Source: an uncultured Desulfobulbaceae bacterium (GTDB lineage Bacteria > Desulfobacterota > Desulfobulbia > Desulfobulbales > Desulfocapsaceae). From it: DNA of 47,377 nt. Location: the NCBI GenBank assembly GCA_947311315.1, contig CAMZKN010000059.1:1-47377 (forward strand). Direction: 5' to 3'. Under the pieces are notes generated by a model. It made no database searches and was not told the origin of the DNA. It saw only the letters and a program-made list of their open reading frames with translations. This document shows positions 7,626 to 16,182 of this stretch, piece after piece; position 1 is the stretch's first letter, and the number at the start of each line of letters is the position of its first letter. A program made the position numbers and the translations under genes.

Positions 7626-9818
7626 CTACTTTGAAAAATGAATAATATCGCCAACAATATTGACGGCTTCATTTATATAAGGATCTTGATTGACATCTTT
7701 CAGCCATGCTATTTTCGGATCTTCCTCATCATCTTTTTTTCTATCTGGATCAAGATCTTTCTCCTGATCCTCCTTATATTTACGAAAATGCGCACCAATT
7801 TTTTCCCTTGTCAGTTCAGCCTCTTTTCTTTTTTGACGTATATCATCAAAAAAGAGAGAAACCTTCGTATCTTCGCTTCTTTTTTTGGCTTTTATTGCTT
7901 CCTCCCTGATTATTTGTAAACCTTCATCTTTTGCAGCCCGTGCAAGGCTCTTTTCTCGCAATAGACCAATATCATACGATTTATGCGGCCAGGGAGTAAA
8001 ATCAACCCCACCAATGGAATCCCAGGGCAAAGAGTAATCGAGGTATCTCTCTCCCGACTTTATGTGCTCAAAAAGATTAGGTAAAACAATATCAGGCTCC
8101 ACACCTTTATACTGTGTAGAGCTGCCGGTAACTCTATAAAACTTCTGTATCATTACTTTCAAAGCACCGAGATTTTCATATTTACGAAGGCGCAAAAGAG
8201 GAATATTCTCATTCAGATCAAGAATAGTTTGCACGGTTCCCTTACCATGGGTGTGTTTGGAACCAACTACAACAGCACGATGATAGTCCTGCAGGGCTGC
8301 AGCAACAATTTCAGATGCAGAGGCAGAAAATTGATTGACCAGCACAACCACGGGCCCATCATAAAAAACAGTCTCATCCTTATCTCTTAATATCCGGGTA
8401 TCACCAAAACTGTTCTTTACTTGAACGACAGGCCCGGATTTAATAAATAGTCCTGTTATATCAACAGCATCGACTAAAGCACCGCCACCATCATCACGCA
8501 AATCGAGGATAATGCCATCAACACTCTGTGCCTTGAGGTCAAGAATTGCCTTACGTGTGTCATCTGTGGAATTTCTTCCTTGCGAACCGTTGCGAGTGCC
8601 TTCAAAATCACGATAAAAGCTAGGGATAAAAATGTAGCCCGTCCGCCTACCACCAGCAGATTCAATGACGGTGTGTTTGACAAAAGTCTCTTCAATTTGA
8701 ACCACATCGCGAACGATCCTGATAACCTCTTTGGTCCCAACCGCTGTTCTCACCGTAAGGGTGACGGCTTCTCCTTTGGGCCCGCGAATAAGACGCACGG
8801 CATCTCGTAATCGCATATCAGTTATATCAACAGGTTCCTCTCCCTCCTGGGCAACCTGCAAAATTATATCCTCGGCTTTTAATCGCCCCTGTCTGGCCGA
8901 GGCGCTACCGGGGATAATCCTGACGACCTTTATAAAACCATCATTTTCCCTGAGCAGCGCACCAATACCTTCAAGGCTGCCACGCATATTGATATCAAAC
9001 TGCTCTTTACTAGCAGGAGGTATATAGTTGGTATGCGGACCAAAGGCTCTGGTGACACAATTGAAATATCGATCATAGTGATCCTGCAGCGTTTCCTGAT
9101 GCAACCTCAGGAAAAAAATTTTATTTCGCTTTCTTACTTTGGTTATCGCAGTTTTCCAGAGCTCGACTTCACTCTTTTTTTCAATTTTCTTGTTTGAATC
9201 TCCAGCTTCTTTCTTTACAAGTTCCTTGTCCTGATCTTCCTTCAGGTCAAGATATCGTGAAATAACCTGCGACTTTAAGATCTGCCGCCACCGATCTTTT
9301 AGTTCCTTGAGATTACGTACAAAAGTTACCTTCTCAGGATCAATTTCAAAAGATTCCCGACGCTGAACATCAAAATTCCCCACACTAATTTTACTGTCAG
9401 ACACTTTTTTTACAGTATCGTTGGCCAGCATTTCCTCGGCCATTCCCTGAACAAGATCAATTTTCTCAGAAAGAATATCATACCCCGTATCAGGTAGAGC
9501 TATCCTGCCATTGTTTAGATTTTCATCTATGTAAGGGGTGAATGCCTTAAGCTGGTCAACATCACCTTGGAGCAAAAAACGCTTTTGATAGTCAAGCTGC
9601 TTGATATACAAATGAAAAATAGCTTTTGCGAGTGTAGCATCAAAGGTTTTATCGCTAAAATGCAACGCGGGTAACTGTTTGCTAAGAATAAAACCGATAA
9701 GAGTATTTCGCTTCCTGTCTATTTTTGTATCTTTTTTAGGTGTGGCCACCCCAACCTGTGCAGACAGCACAAAAAACAGTACCACCATGGAAACAAAGAA
9801 TTTTCTACTATATTTCAT
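7626..9818 (-). CDS. prc: Tail-specific carboxy-terminal protease Prc (S41)
   Basis: Periplasmic protease that recognises nonpolar C-termini and processes or degrades envelope proteins. It has a signal peptide (residues about 1-25, ending VGVA), a long helical N-terminal region, a PDZ domain (GSLEGIGALLRENDGFIKVVRIIPGSAS, about residues 280-305 onward), then the S41 core. The catalytic serine lies in NQFSASASEIV and the lysine in THGKGTVQTI. A charged C-terminal extension typical of Prc/Tsp follows. At 730 residues it is slightly longer than the E. coli enzyme. It is separated by 61 bases from an unknown protein upstream. No obvious adaptor gene such as nlpI is adjacent. Confidence 0.93.
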   Translation of the reverse strand: MKYSRKFFVSMVVLFFVLSAQVGVATPKKDTKIDRKRNTLIGFILSKQLPALHFSDKTFDATLAKAIFHLYIKQLDYQKRFLLQGDVDQLKAFTPYIDENLNNGRIALPDTGYDILSEKIDLVQGMAEEMLANDTVKKVSDSKISVGNFDVQRRESFEIDPEKVTFVRNLKELKDRWRQILKSQVISRYLDLKEDQDKELVKKEAGDSNKKIEKKSEVELWKTAITKVRKRNKIFFLRLHQETLQDHYDRYFNCVTRAFGPHTNYIPPASKEQFDINMRGSLEGIGALLRENDGFIKVVRIIPGSASARQGRLKAEDIILQVAQEGEEPVDITDMRLRDAVRLIRGPKGEAVTLTVRTAVGTKEVIRIVRDVVQIEETFVKHTVIESAGGRRTGYIFIPSFYRDFEGTRNGSQGRNSTDDTRKAILDLKAQSVDGIILDLRDDGGGALVDAVDITGLFIKSGPVVQVKNSFGDTRILRDKDETVFYDGPVVVLVNQFSASASEIVAAALQDYHRAVVVGSKHTHGKGTVQTILDLNENIPLLRLRKYENLGALKVMIQKFYRVTGSSTQYKGVEPDIVLPNLFEHIKSGERYLDYSLPWDSIGGVDFTPWPHKSYDIGLLREKSLARAAKDEGLQIIREEAIKAKKRSEDTKVSLFFDDIRQKRKEAELTREKIGAHFRKYKEDQEKDLDPDRKKDDEEDPKIAWLKDVNQDPYINEAVNIVGDIIHFSK

Positions 9819-9879
9819 AATATTCTCAAAAATTTAATATAATCAGCAAGACGCTGTAAACTCCCTAAAAGCTGCATTG

Positions 9880-10383
9880 TCAACCGTTCTGCACACACAG
9901 TTTTTCAGCGGTATCAAAACAGATTCGTGTAGTGACGCCAAGTTCATCCGCAAAATCTTTCAGCTCCCTGCAGGTACAGTTGACAAGAGACGCCCTTCCA
10001 CTGTTTTTCACTATTTCACACTCTGTCTCCAGAAAAGCACACAGTGCAGTCGCTGCTTTTTCATGTACTTCCGGCCACTCTCTCTGCTGCCGCTCACAAA
10101 AATTACGGAACCGCTGGTAGTTGACAATTGAACGGCAAATTCCACGATACATGGTAGTGGTACTGTTTTTATGCAGGAGATCACGCACAATTATTTCCAA
10201 AAATCTGTCAACTGCAGCGTTTTGCAACATATCATACTGACTCTGACTCAATTGGACACGAGGCCCTTCATTGTCCTCTGTCAGGTGATATATCGCCGCA
10301 TGGAAGGCAATCTCCGGTGTTTCCCCGGAATAGCGGACAAGATACCATTCGTTTTCTAATATTTCAGGAAGATTTGTGTTCAT
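9880..10383 (-). CDS. Unrecognised protein downstream of hemA
   Basis: Soluble protein of about 167 residues with no signal peptide or membrane helix and six or more cysteines, including a CTC motif and CEIV/CFDT contexts near the C-terminus. I do not recognise the family. The ATG at 10383 is chosen, giving a 20-base overlap with the hemA stop and implying translational coupling. An in-frame start at 10401 would add six residues. The overlap places it in the hemA/cytochrome/siroheme operon, so a role in tetrapyrrole or cytochrome supply is possible but only guilt by association. Confidence 0.7.
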   Translation of the reverse strand: MNTNLPEILENEWYLVRYSGETPEIAFHAAIYHLTEDNEGPRVQLSQSQYDMLQNAAVDRFLEIIVRDLLHKNSTTTMYRGICRSIVNYQRFRNFCERQQREWPEVHEKAATALCAFLETECEIVKNSGRASLVNCTCRELKDFADELGVTTRICFDTAEKLCVQNG

Positions 10384-11659
10384 CACCGTTACCAAGGCCA
10401 AATATTTCGCGTACTACTGTAATTTTCCTGTCACTGTTATCTCTGCCGGCACAGGATTCTTCCTTTAAATACATAAGAGGATTGTGCAGCAATTTTGATG
10501 TAAGAGAGGAGATCATTTTTTCCAGATTCTTCCTGTCTTTTTCTGAGATATCACCCATCCTGGTCAGGGTTCTTTCGAGTTCGTTTCTACCGATGCTCTC
10601 AATTCTGGATTTCAATGCCTGAATAGTCGGTGTAACCGCCATGCCCTGGCACCATCGCTGAAACTTTAACGTCTCTTCATCGACAATCCGGGAGGCTTTT
10701 ATCGCTTCCTTGTCCCGCTCCGATTTATTCATCTCGACAACACTCGACAGATCATCAATGTCATAGAGGTAAACGTTATCAATGTCGATCAATTTTGGAT
10801 CAAGATCACGGGGAACAGCGATATCAATAAAAAATAACGGCTTATTCATCCTTGAGCGCATTATTGCCTTCACCTGCTCTTTATAGAGAATTATATCCGT
10901 TGCCCCTGTGGAACTGATTATGATATCAACATGTTCGAGCTGGGAAACAAGCTCTTCAATGGACACAGCCGTACCGTTAAAACGTTTGGCGAGATCAACC
11001 GCACGGGCAAGAGTACGATTTGCCACAACAACAGAGCCAACGCCCTGCCCGACAAGGTGCTCTGCCGCCAACTCCGCCATTTCACCAGCGCCAACAAGCA
11101 TCACCTTTTTCTCCTGAAGGTTGCCAAAAATCTTTTTAGCGAGTTGCACCGCGGCATAACTGATCGACACAGCCGACGAACCTATTGCCGTTTCAGTACG
11201 AACCCTTTTCGCCACCGAAAACGATTTATGCAGGAGTTTATTCAGTAAAGGACCGGTGCAGTTGAACTGAGCTGCATGCCGATATGCTTCTTTTAACTGC
11301 CCGAGAATCTGTGCCTCGCCAACAACCATGGAGTCAAGACTTGCAGCAACCATAAACAGGTGGTGAATTGCCTCTTCGCCATAATGGAGATACAGATAGT
11401 TGCGGCATTCTTCCCGCGGTATCCGGCTGCCAAATAAAAACTCAATAATCGCATCTTCAACCTCAGCCCCTGCATCGGTGACCAGAAGCAGTTCAACGCG
11501 ATTGCAGGTGGAAAGAAGATAATATTCTTTCACTCCTGTAATATTTTTCAGTGCAATAAGAGGCTCTTCGTAACCAGTGGACAGAGCTATTTTTTCGCGC
11601 ACTTCAACGGGAGTGGTCTTATGGTTCACCCCCAACAGCACAATCTTCTCACCCTGCAT
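10364..11659 (-). CDS. hemA: Glutamyl-tRNA reductase
   Basis: NADPH-dependent enzyme that reduces glutamyl-tRNA to glutamate-1-semialdehyde, the first committed step of C5-pathway tetrapyrrole synthesis. The N-terminal catalytic domain has GVNHKTTPVEVRE and YLLSTCNRVELL with the active-site cysteine C52. The NADPH-binding domain carries KKVMLVGAGEMAELAA, and a helical dimerisation domain forms the C-terminus. With the start at 11659 the length is 431, normal for the family, and it overlaps the upstream cytochrome assembly gene by 11 bases. An in-frame start at 11677 is possible. It supplies precursor for both heme and siroheme. Confidence 0.96.
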   Translation of the reverse strand: MQGEKIVLLGVNHKTTPVEVREKIALSTGYEEPLIALKNITGVKEYYLLSTCNRVELLLVTDAGAEVEDAIIEFLFGSRIPREECRNYLYLHYGEEAIHHLFMVAASLDSMVVGEAQILGQLKEAYRHAAQFNCTGPLLNKLLHKSFSVAKRVRTETAIGSSAVSISYAAVQLAKKIFGNLQEKKVMLVGAGEMAELAAEHLVGQGVGSVVVANRTLARAVDLAKRFNGTAVSIEELVSQLEHVDIIISSTGATDIILYKEQVKAIMRSRMNKPLFFIDIAVPRDLDPKLIDIDNVYLYDIDDLSSVVEMNKSERDKEAIKASRIVDEETLKFQRWCQGMAVTPTIQALKSRIESIGRNELERTLTRMGDISEKDRKNLEKMISSLTSKLLHNPLMYLKEESCAGRDNSDRKITVVREIFGLGNGDEHKSS

Positions 11660-12476
11660 AACTGTGTACACCCCCAAGCAGATACGTTACTCCCCAAAGG
11701 GTAAATACGACAGATGCAAACCCGACAATCGCCATTACAGCCGCTTTTTTTCCACGCCAGCCCACAGTAAACCTCTGGTGCACCTGAACGAGATAGAGGA
11801 ACCAGGTAATCAGCGACCATGTTTCCTTGGGATCCCAATGCCAATAAGTCCCCCAGGCCTGACGCGCCCAGATTGAGCCGGTCACAATCCCCAGAGTCAA
11901 AAAGACAAACCCTGCGGTTAAACAATGACTATTCAGTTGATCAAGGGCATCCAGAGAGGGAAAACGAGCGAAAAAATATCCAAATTTTTTACTTTTGAGT
12001 TCCCGTTCAAGGAGCAGATACATAAGGCCACCACAGAATGCCAGTGACAAAAAACCATAGGCAATAATTGAGACACCCGCATGAATCGGCAACCACAGAC
12101 TTTGCAGGGCAGGAACCAGAGGGAGAATTTCCCAGGAAGAAAAAGACGCCACCAGCAACAATGAAAAGATTAAAACAGTAACAAAAGTACCAAAATTTTT
12201 AACGGTATAGCGCCAACGAAAAGAAAGATACGCCCAGGTCGTTGCCCAGGCAAAAAAGACAACAGCTTCATGGTGCGAAGTAATAGGCGTATGGCCAACC
12301 AGAACAAACCTGAAAGCGATATACAGCGTCTGCAGGATACCCGAAGCCAAAAGAATCACGCGAGCAATTTTTCTTATACGTTTGTTCTGACTTATAAAAA
12401 AAACGATATACGCAGCCGCCGCAACAAAGGTAACAACGAGCACCAGCTGGTACAAAAGATTATTTATTTCTTCCAT
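11649..12476 (-). CDS. ccsA: CcsA/ResC-type cytochrome c assembly protein
   Basis: Polytopic membrane protein of the heme-handling family of system II cytochrome c biogenesis. The signature tryptophan-rich motif WGTYWHWDPKETWSLITW lies near residue 210 and flanking histidines are present (for example NSHCLTAGF and PIHAGVSI). About eight hydrophobic helices are seen. The start at 12476 (MEEINNLLYQ) fits the family better than the open frame up to 12503. The gene lies between the siroheme dehydrogenase and hemA, a cluster common in sulfate reducers. The partner ResB/CcsB protein is not in the window. It likely serves c-type cytochromes such as DsrJ. Confidence 0.9.
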   Translation of the reverse strand: MEEINNLLYQLVLVVTFVAAAAYIVFFISQNKRIRKIARVILLASGILQTLYIAFRFVLVGHTPITSHHEAVVFFAWATTWAYLSFRWRYTVKNFGTFVTVLIFSLLLVASFSSWEILPLVPALQSLWLPIHAGVSIIAYGFLSLAFCGGLMYLLLERELKSKKFGYFFARFPSLDALDQLNSHCLTAGFVFLTLGIVTGSIWARQAWGTYWHWDPKETWSLITWFLYLVQVHQRFTVGWRGKKAAVMAIVGFASVVFTLWGVTYLLGGVHSYAG

Positions 12477-12503
12477 AGATATTCCAACGCGAAATGGCAG
12501 CAC

Positions 12504-13214
12504 TCAGTGTAAAGAGTCTGCCGAAGAGAGACCTTTTACCTCGCTTATATTGAGAAATTTTTTCAACAGAGCCACCCCGTCAATCTGGCCCGGTAGCTCC
12601 TGCAAAAGAAGCATCTGCAGCTCAAACCAGTTCTCACTCAATATCAACTCAACAACACCTCCATCAAGAAGCGAACAGAACAGTTCCCGGTGCACAGAGG
12701 AATCGCCCTCTTCACCGACAACTTCCTGGCGAACCAGAAAGAGCAAATCAACCACTTTCGCGTATCCTGGTGCAATCTCCGCTTCCAGCTTTTTACGGAT
12801 TTTTCGGGAGAGTGCGGGACTGCCACCCTCTGTCGAAACCGTTACCAGCATTTTTCCCCGCCGAAAATGCGCCGGTACGTGGAAGTGGCTTCCTTTGGGA
12901 TCATTGGCACTATTGAGTAACACCCCGTAGCGAACGGCTTCCTTTTTGATCATTGTCTGTATCTTGGGGTCATCTGTTGCCGCAAAAACAAGAAAGGCAC
13001 CTTTTAGATCACCTTCCACGTATCCTCTTTCGACCCACTCAATTTTTTTTTCGCCAATCAAATCTTTTAATTCAGGCAGCAGCAACGGACTGACGACACG
13101 TATCTGGGCGCCAGCACCAATAAGCCCCCTGGTCTTGCGAAGAGCGACAGCACCCCCGCCAATCACCAGGCAAAGCCGTTTTTCAATTTTTAAATTCACA
13201 GGATAAAGCGACAT
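12504..13214 (-). CDS. Precorrin-2 dehydrogenase (siroheme synthase N-terminal domain)
   Basis: NAD-dependent oxidation of precorrin-2 to sirohydrochlorin, the step before iron insertion into siroheme. The N-terminal Rossmann motif is CLVIGGGAVALRKTRGL. The segment VLLNSANDPKGSHFHVPAHFRRGKMLVTVSTEGGSPALSRKIR is split here only by reading and matches the CysG/Met8 core (asparagine and serine-rich active-site loop). The uroporphyrinogen methyltransferase domain of CysG is absent, so this is the stand-alone form. The start at 13214 (MSLYPVNLKIEKR) is preferred over 13259. The siroheme product is the cofactor of DsrAB and assimilatory sulfite reductase. The stop lies 27 bases before the chosen start of the next gene. 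Confidence 0.9.
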   Translation of the reverse strand: MSLYPVNLKIEKRLCLVIGGGAVALRKTRGLIGAGAQIRVVSPLLLPELKDLIGEKKIEWVERGYVEGDLKGAFLVFAATDDPKIQTMIKKEAVRYGVLLNSANDPKGSHFHVPAHFRRGKMLVTVSTEGGSPALSRKIRKKLEAEIAPGYAKVVDLLFLVRQEVVGEEGDSSVHRELFCSLLDGGVVELILSENWFELQMLLLQELPGQIDGVALLKKFLNISEVKGLSSADSLH

Positions 13215-13293
13215 GATCAATCCATCACTCAGGTTTATGGTACCCCACAAGGGGGACATAAGTGCTTTGGTTCTAAAATTTTCGACAGGATAA

Positions 13294-13989
13294 TCAGTTT
13301 TTCTTATGTCGTAAACGATTGATTATTATTGTTATCGTTTTACCGTCCCGTTTAAGTACCTGCTCTTTGAGTGCTATATCAAAATCATTCTGTGCAAGTT
13401 TTAAAAATTTCGGTAAACTCTGCCGTTTTGCATCATGCGCCAGATAAATCAATCCGTCCGGCGCCAGATATGTTTTAAAAATTTGCAAAAGGGGCTGCAG
13501 CAACTCCTCGCGAAAGAGTATTTCCGCCCCCGCGAGCACATCAAATGGTTTTAACGGAGGAGGATCAATCCAATCCATGCGCACCAAGGTAATATCGGAT
13601 AATTTGGATGCAGCGGCACTGACCCGCTGAAAATCTAACCTGATATCCTCACTATCACTCAATGTCACATCAAACCCTGCCGCAGCCGCCGCCAGACCAG
13701 CAGCTCCAAGCCCAGAGCCAAGTTCAAGCAATCTCTTTCCTGTTGTGTTTTTCTGAGCCCCGAGAACATAAGCAAGAACCATTGCAGCATCCCAGAGTCG
13801 AACCCAGAAGGGAAACTCGGAAACATTGGCAAAAGGATCTTTGCCGTCAAGAAACTGTTCAATATCTGCGACCTTCAACAACCGGATTTTTTGGTCTCCG
13901 GCCCGAAACCGATCGAAAGTGAGATCATATTTTTTTTTAATACGATTGTATATTTGCCGTTCCGTATCAGGAAGGGTTCGAATATCCAT
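13294..13989 (-). CDS. SAM-dependent methyltransferase (PF10294/ETFB-lysine-like)
   Basis: Class I Rossmann methyltransferase of about 231 residues. The SAM-binding motif I is KRLLELGSGLGAAGLAAAAAG. VTLSDSEDIRL follows as motif II, and VLAGAEILFREEL corresponds to the acidic catalytic loop region. The N-terminal PFWVRLWDAAMVLAYVL is typical of lysine methyltransferases that act on proteins, but the substrate cannot be told from sequence. The ATG at 13989, 11 bases after the uppP stop, is preferred to the longer open frame that overlaps uppP. It is probably cotranscribed with uppP. Confidence 0.8.
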   Translation of the reverse strand: MDIRTLPDTERQIYNRIKKKYDLTFDRFRAGDQKIRLLKVADIEQFLDGKDPFANVSEFPFWVRLWDAAMVLAYVLGAQKNTTGKRLLELGSGLGAAGLAAAAAGFDVTLSDSEDIRLDFQRVSAAASKLSDITLVRMDWIDPPPLKPFDVLAGAEILFREELLQPLLQIFKTYLAPDGLIYLAHDAKRQSLPKFLKLAQNDFDIALKEQVLKRDGKTITIIINRLRHKKN

Positions 13990-13999
13990 AAATGTGCCC

Positions 14000-14815
14000 T
14001 TAACCGGTAAAAAAGAAAAAATGCGTAAGACCGGCACCAGCGAGAAGCAAACAATAATAGCCAAACCATTGCAACTTGTTTCTTCTGATGACATCCAGTA
14101 GCAGTTTTATTGCCAGATACCCGGTAACAGCAGCCGCCAGAGTACCCGCAAATATATTAAAAAGCGCATCTCCTGCAGGTGGGCTCTGCAACATGTCCCC
14201 TACCTGCAAAACCGCTGCACCTAAAATTGCGGGAATAGACATGATAAAAGAAAACCTGGCCACCTTTTCACGACCAATACCAAGAGCCATACCTGCAAAA
14301 ATAGTAGAACCGGAACGGGACAATCCCGGCAGAATCGCGCACGCCTGGGCGCAACCAATCAACAAACAGCGAAACCAGGAAAACGGTTTATCCCTGCCGG
14401 GTAAATATTTTGTGCCGATCATAAGAAGACCAGTAACAATTAACATACAATAGACGATAAGAATATTGTCAAACAACCGCTCAAGAGAATCTTTAAAAAA
14501 GAGACCAACGACTACAGCCGGTAACGTCGCAACCACAACATAAACATCCCAGAAAAAATAGTCCCGAACAGCCCCATCTTTGTTGCCTCTCAGAAATAAA
14601 AAAGGGGCGCGAATCATTCCCGCAAGCTCTTTTCTGAAAACGACAAAAATAGCAACTAGCGTACCAAGATGGAGACAAACATCAAAGAATATACCCTGTT
14701 CCTGGAAATTTAATATCTGGGATCCTATGACAAGGTGACCTGAACTGGACACGGGGAGAAATTCGGTAAGTCCCTGCACACAACCTAAAATAATTGCTTT
14801 TAATAATTCCACCAC
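14000..14815 (-). CDS. uppP: Undecaprenyl-diphosphatase
   Basis: Membrane phosphatase that recycles undecaprenyl pyrophosphate to the monophosphate carrier for peptidoglycan and other glycans. Both signature regions are present: GLTEFLPVSSSGHLVIG near residues 15-31 with E18 and H27, and PGLSRSGSTI in the second half with the conserved arginine. About eight helices and 271 residues are normal for BacA/UppP. It heads a short leftward unit with the methyltransferase. A 234-base region containing a palindromic repeat and a terminator lies upstream. Confidence 0.96.
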   Translation of the reverse strand: MVELLKAIILGCVQGLTEFLPVSSSGHLVIGSQILNFQEQGIFFDVCLHLGTLVAIFVVFRKELAGMIRAPFLFLRGNKDGAVRDYFFWDVYVVVATLPAVVVGLFFKDSLERLFDNILIVYCMLIVTGLLMIGTKYLPGRDKPFSWFRCLLIGCAQACAILPGLSRSGSTIFAGMALGIGREKVARFSFIMSIPAILGAAVLQVGDMLQSPPAGDALFNIFAGTLAAAVTGYLAIKLLLDVIRRNKLQWFGYYCLLLAGAGLTHFFFFTG

Positions 14816-14867
14816 TGTTCCTTTGAAAAAAGATCTGAAAAATAATGTGTGTTGAGTTGCAAAAAAT

Positions 14868-14977
14868 GTAACTGTTCAGGAGTGCCTCATATCTGTGCAG
14901 TCAAACCTGTGAACTATAGTGATTCCTATGTGAATCAGGCTTGACCGTGCAGAGGTGAGGTGCTCCTGAATAGTTAC
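14868..14977. repeat. Palindromic intergenic repeat, family A, full copy
   Basis: A 110-base imperfect palindrome. The left arm starts GTAACTGTTCAGGAG and the right arm ends CTCCTGAATAGTTAC. About 34 of 42 arm positions pair, with a partly palindromic centre (TATAGTGATTCCTATG region). The ends and arm pattern match the element at the left edge of the window. No coding capacity is seen. It sits between uppP and the small secreted protein gene and directly abuts the terminator T tract. The size and terminal symmetry fit a MITE- or REP-like element. Confidence 0.75.
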
Positions 14978-15015
14978 CAAAAAAAAAAAGCCGGTTGATT
15001 GTAAAATCAACCGGC
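14978..15015 (-). terminator. Rho-independent terminator of the small secreted protein gene
   Basis: On the minus strand a perfect 11-base stem (GCCGGTTGATT with AATCAACCGGC, four-base loop) is followed by twelve T. It lies 34 bases past the stop codon of the leftward gene at 15050-15259. Confidence 0.93.
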
Positions 15016-15049
15016 CCTGCAAGATACCTAAAATGAAGCGCTCTGTCAA

Positions 15050-15259
15050 TTAGCAACCCTCAACAGCACCTTTCTTCTTAGGAAGAGAAATTTTTACTTT
15101 ATCTCCAGCAGAAAGCTTGTCCGCTTTCTTACATGTCATAGTAACTTTATCTCCATCAACTCCATCAACAGTACACTTCAACTTAGCGGCAAACCCCAGA
15201 CCAGCTGTACTCAGGGCAAAAGCCATTACCATTGCAACAGCGATAATTTTCTTTTTCAT
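15050..15259 (-). CDS. Small secreted basic protein (ExtJ-like)
   Basis: 69 residues with a clear signal peptide (MKKKIIAVAMVMAFALS, cleavage after GFAA). The mature part is about 45 residues with two internal cysteines (LKCTVDG, MTCKK) and ends in EGC. The pattern of short beta strands (VDGVDGDKVTMTCKKADKLSAGDKVKISL) suggests a tiny OB- or barrel-like fold. It resembles proteins annotated ExtJ in selenite/tellurite operons of deltaproteobacteria, but that match is from memory and no other ext genes are near. It has a good ribosome site (AGGAGACTGGG region upstream) and its own terminator, so it is probably monocistronic and well expressed. Confidence 0.75.
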   Translation of the reverse strand: MKKKIIAVAMVMAFALSTAGLGFAAKLKCTVDGVDGDKVTMTCKKADKLSAGDKVKISLPKKKGAVEGC

Positions 15260-15377
15260 TCCCAGTCTCCTTGTTCATTTTTTTGCCGGAGCAACATCCG
15301 ACATCATTATAAGCTACAACCTACAAACGTGCATGGACATTGTATTTCATTCTTCAATTAAATGCAACCACGATCAA

Positions 15378-15884
15378 TCAGTTAAGCAGGCTTCGAATAT
15401 CTTTTTCAAGAACCCGATGCTCAACATATCCTGTATATCTTTTAACCACATTCCCCTGTTTATTGACCAAAAATGCGGTGGGAATGCCATAGATTCCGCC
15501 AAAATCCATCGTCGTCCTCAAATCGGCCATGAGAACGGGATAATTTACTCCTTTCTTTTTAACAAACAGTGCCACCTCCGGCGCACTGATTTTATCCAGA
15601 GACAATCCAATCACGGAAAACCCGGAACTTGCTTTTTCCTTCTGCAGAGAAATCAAAGACGGCATCTCTGCTACACAAGGAGGACAATACGTCCCAAAAA
15701 ATGTAAGAAACAACACTTTCCCTTTAAAGCTGCTCGAATCAACAATCTTTCCATCATGAACACTCTTCAAAGCAAAAGCCGGCATTTTGGTTCCAGCTTG
15801 GGACTCCGGCGTCACGGCGACCAGTAAAACAGGGACAAGCCACAACACGGTGAAAAAAAAGAAGAGTGTATGCAGTTTTTTCAT
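15378..15884 (-). CDS. TlpA/ResA-like thioredoxin, exported
   Basis: Thiol-disulfide protein of 168 residues with an N-terminal signal or anchor (residues about 5-28). The thioredoxin active site is C67-P-P-C70 in FFGTYCPPCVAEMPSL, and the fold continues to a cis-proline region (GIYGIPTAFLVNKQG) as in TlpA/ResA proteins. It probably works in the periplasm reducing or oxidising cysteines, possibly apocytochrome heme sites. No cytochrome gene is next to it, so that role is inference. An in-frame extension upstream of 15884 is not supported. A 298-base intergenic region lies upstream. Confidence 0.85.
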   Translation of the reverse strand: MKKLHTLFFFFTVLWLVPVLLVAVTPESQAGTKMPAFALKSVHDGKIVDSSSFKGKVLFLTFFGTYCPPCVAEMPSLISLQKEKASSGFSVIGLSLDKISAPEVALFVKKKGVNYPVLMADLRTTMDFGGIYGIPTAFLVNKQGNVVKRYTGYVEHRVLEKDIRSLLN

Positions 15885-16182
15885 AAATCAGCTCCTGTGA
15901 AGATTTCAATATTATTACTTCTATGATATACTCACGCGACAAAATATTCCATTTTATGTGAAAGTCAACCAACACAAACAAGCTACGAGTACGTGACTTG
16001 GAGGTATCTATTTGTTTTTATAATTAAATTATCTTCTTCACTTTCTTGTTATTTAAACCATCAAAGGGGGGACTGAAAAGAAGAACAAACAACCCCTTAC
16101 AGGGTGAACTTGCTGATTTTCAGATCTTTCATGTTTCCATCTGTTGTATTGGCCTTTTTACAAATAATTTCAAAGGATTTTC
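15885..16182. other. Divergent intergenic region, no gene seen
   Basis: 298 AT-rich bases between the leftward thioredoxin gene and the rightward surA gene. It must hold two divergent promoters, but I could not fix convincing -35/-10 pairs. No tRNA-like cloverleaf, terminator or conserved ORF was seen. An AAAGGA ribosome site precedes surA at about 16170-16175. Confidence 0.5.

Noticed and set aside
15117..15827. Long rightward frame of 236 codons across the small secreted protein and thioredoxin genes
   Set aside because: It is antisense to two convincing genes with signal peptides and a CPPC site, has no family features and no ribosome site.
15885..16182. Possible tRNA or small RNA gene in the largest featureless gap
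   Set aside because: No cloverleaf, conserved stem or terminator could be found by eye.
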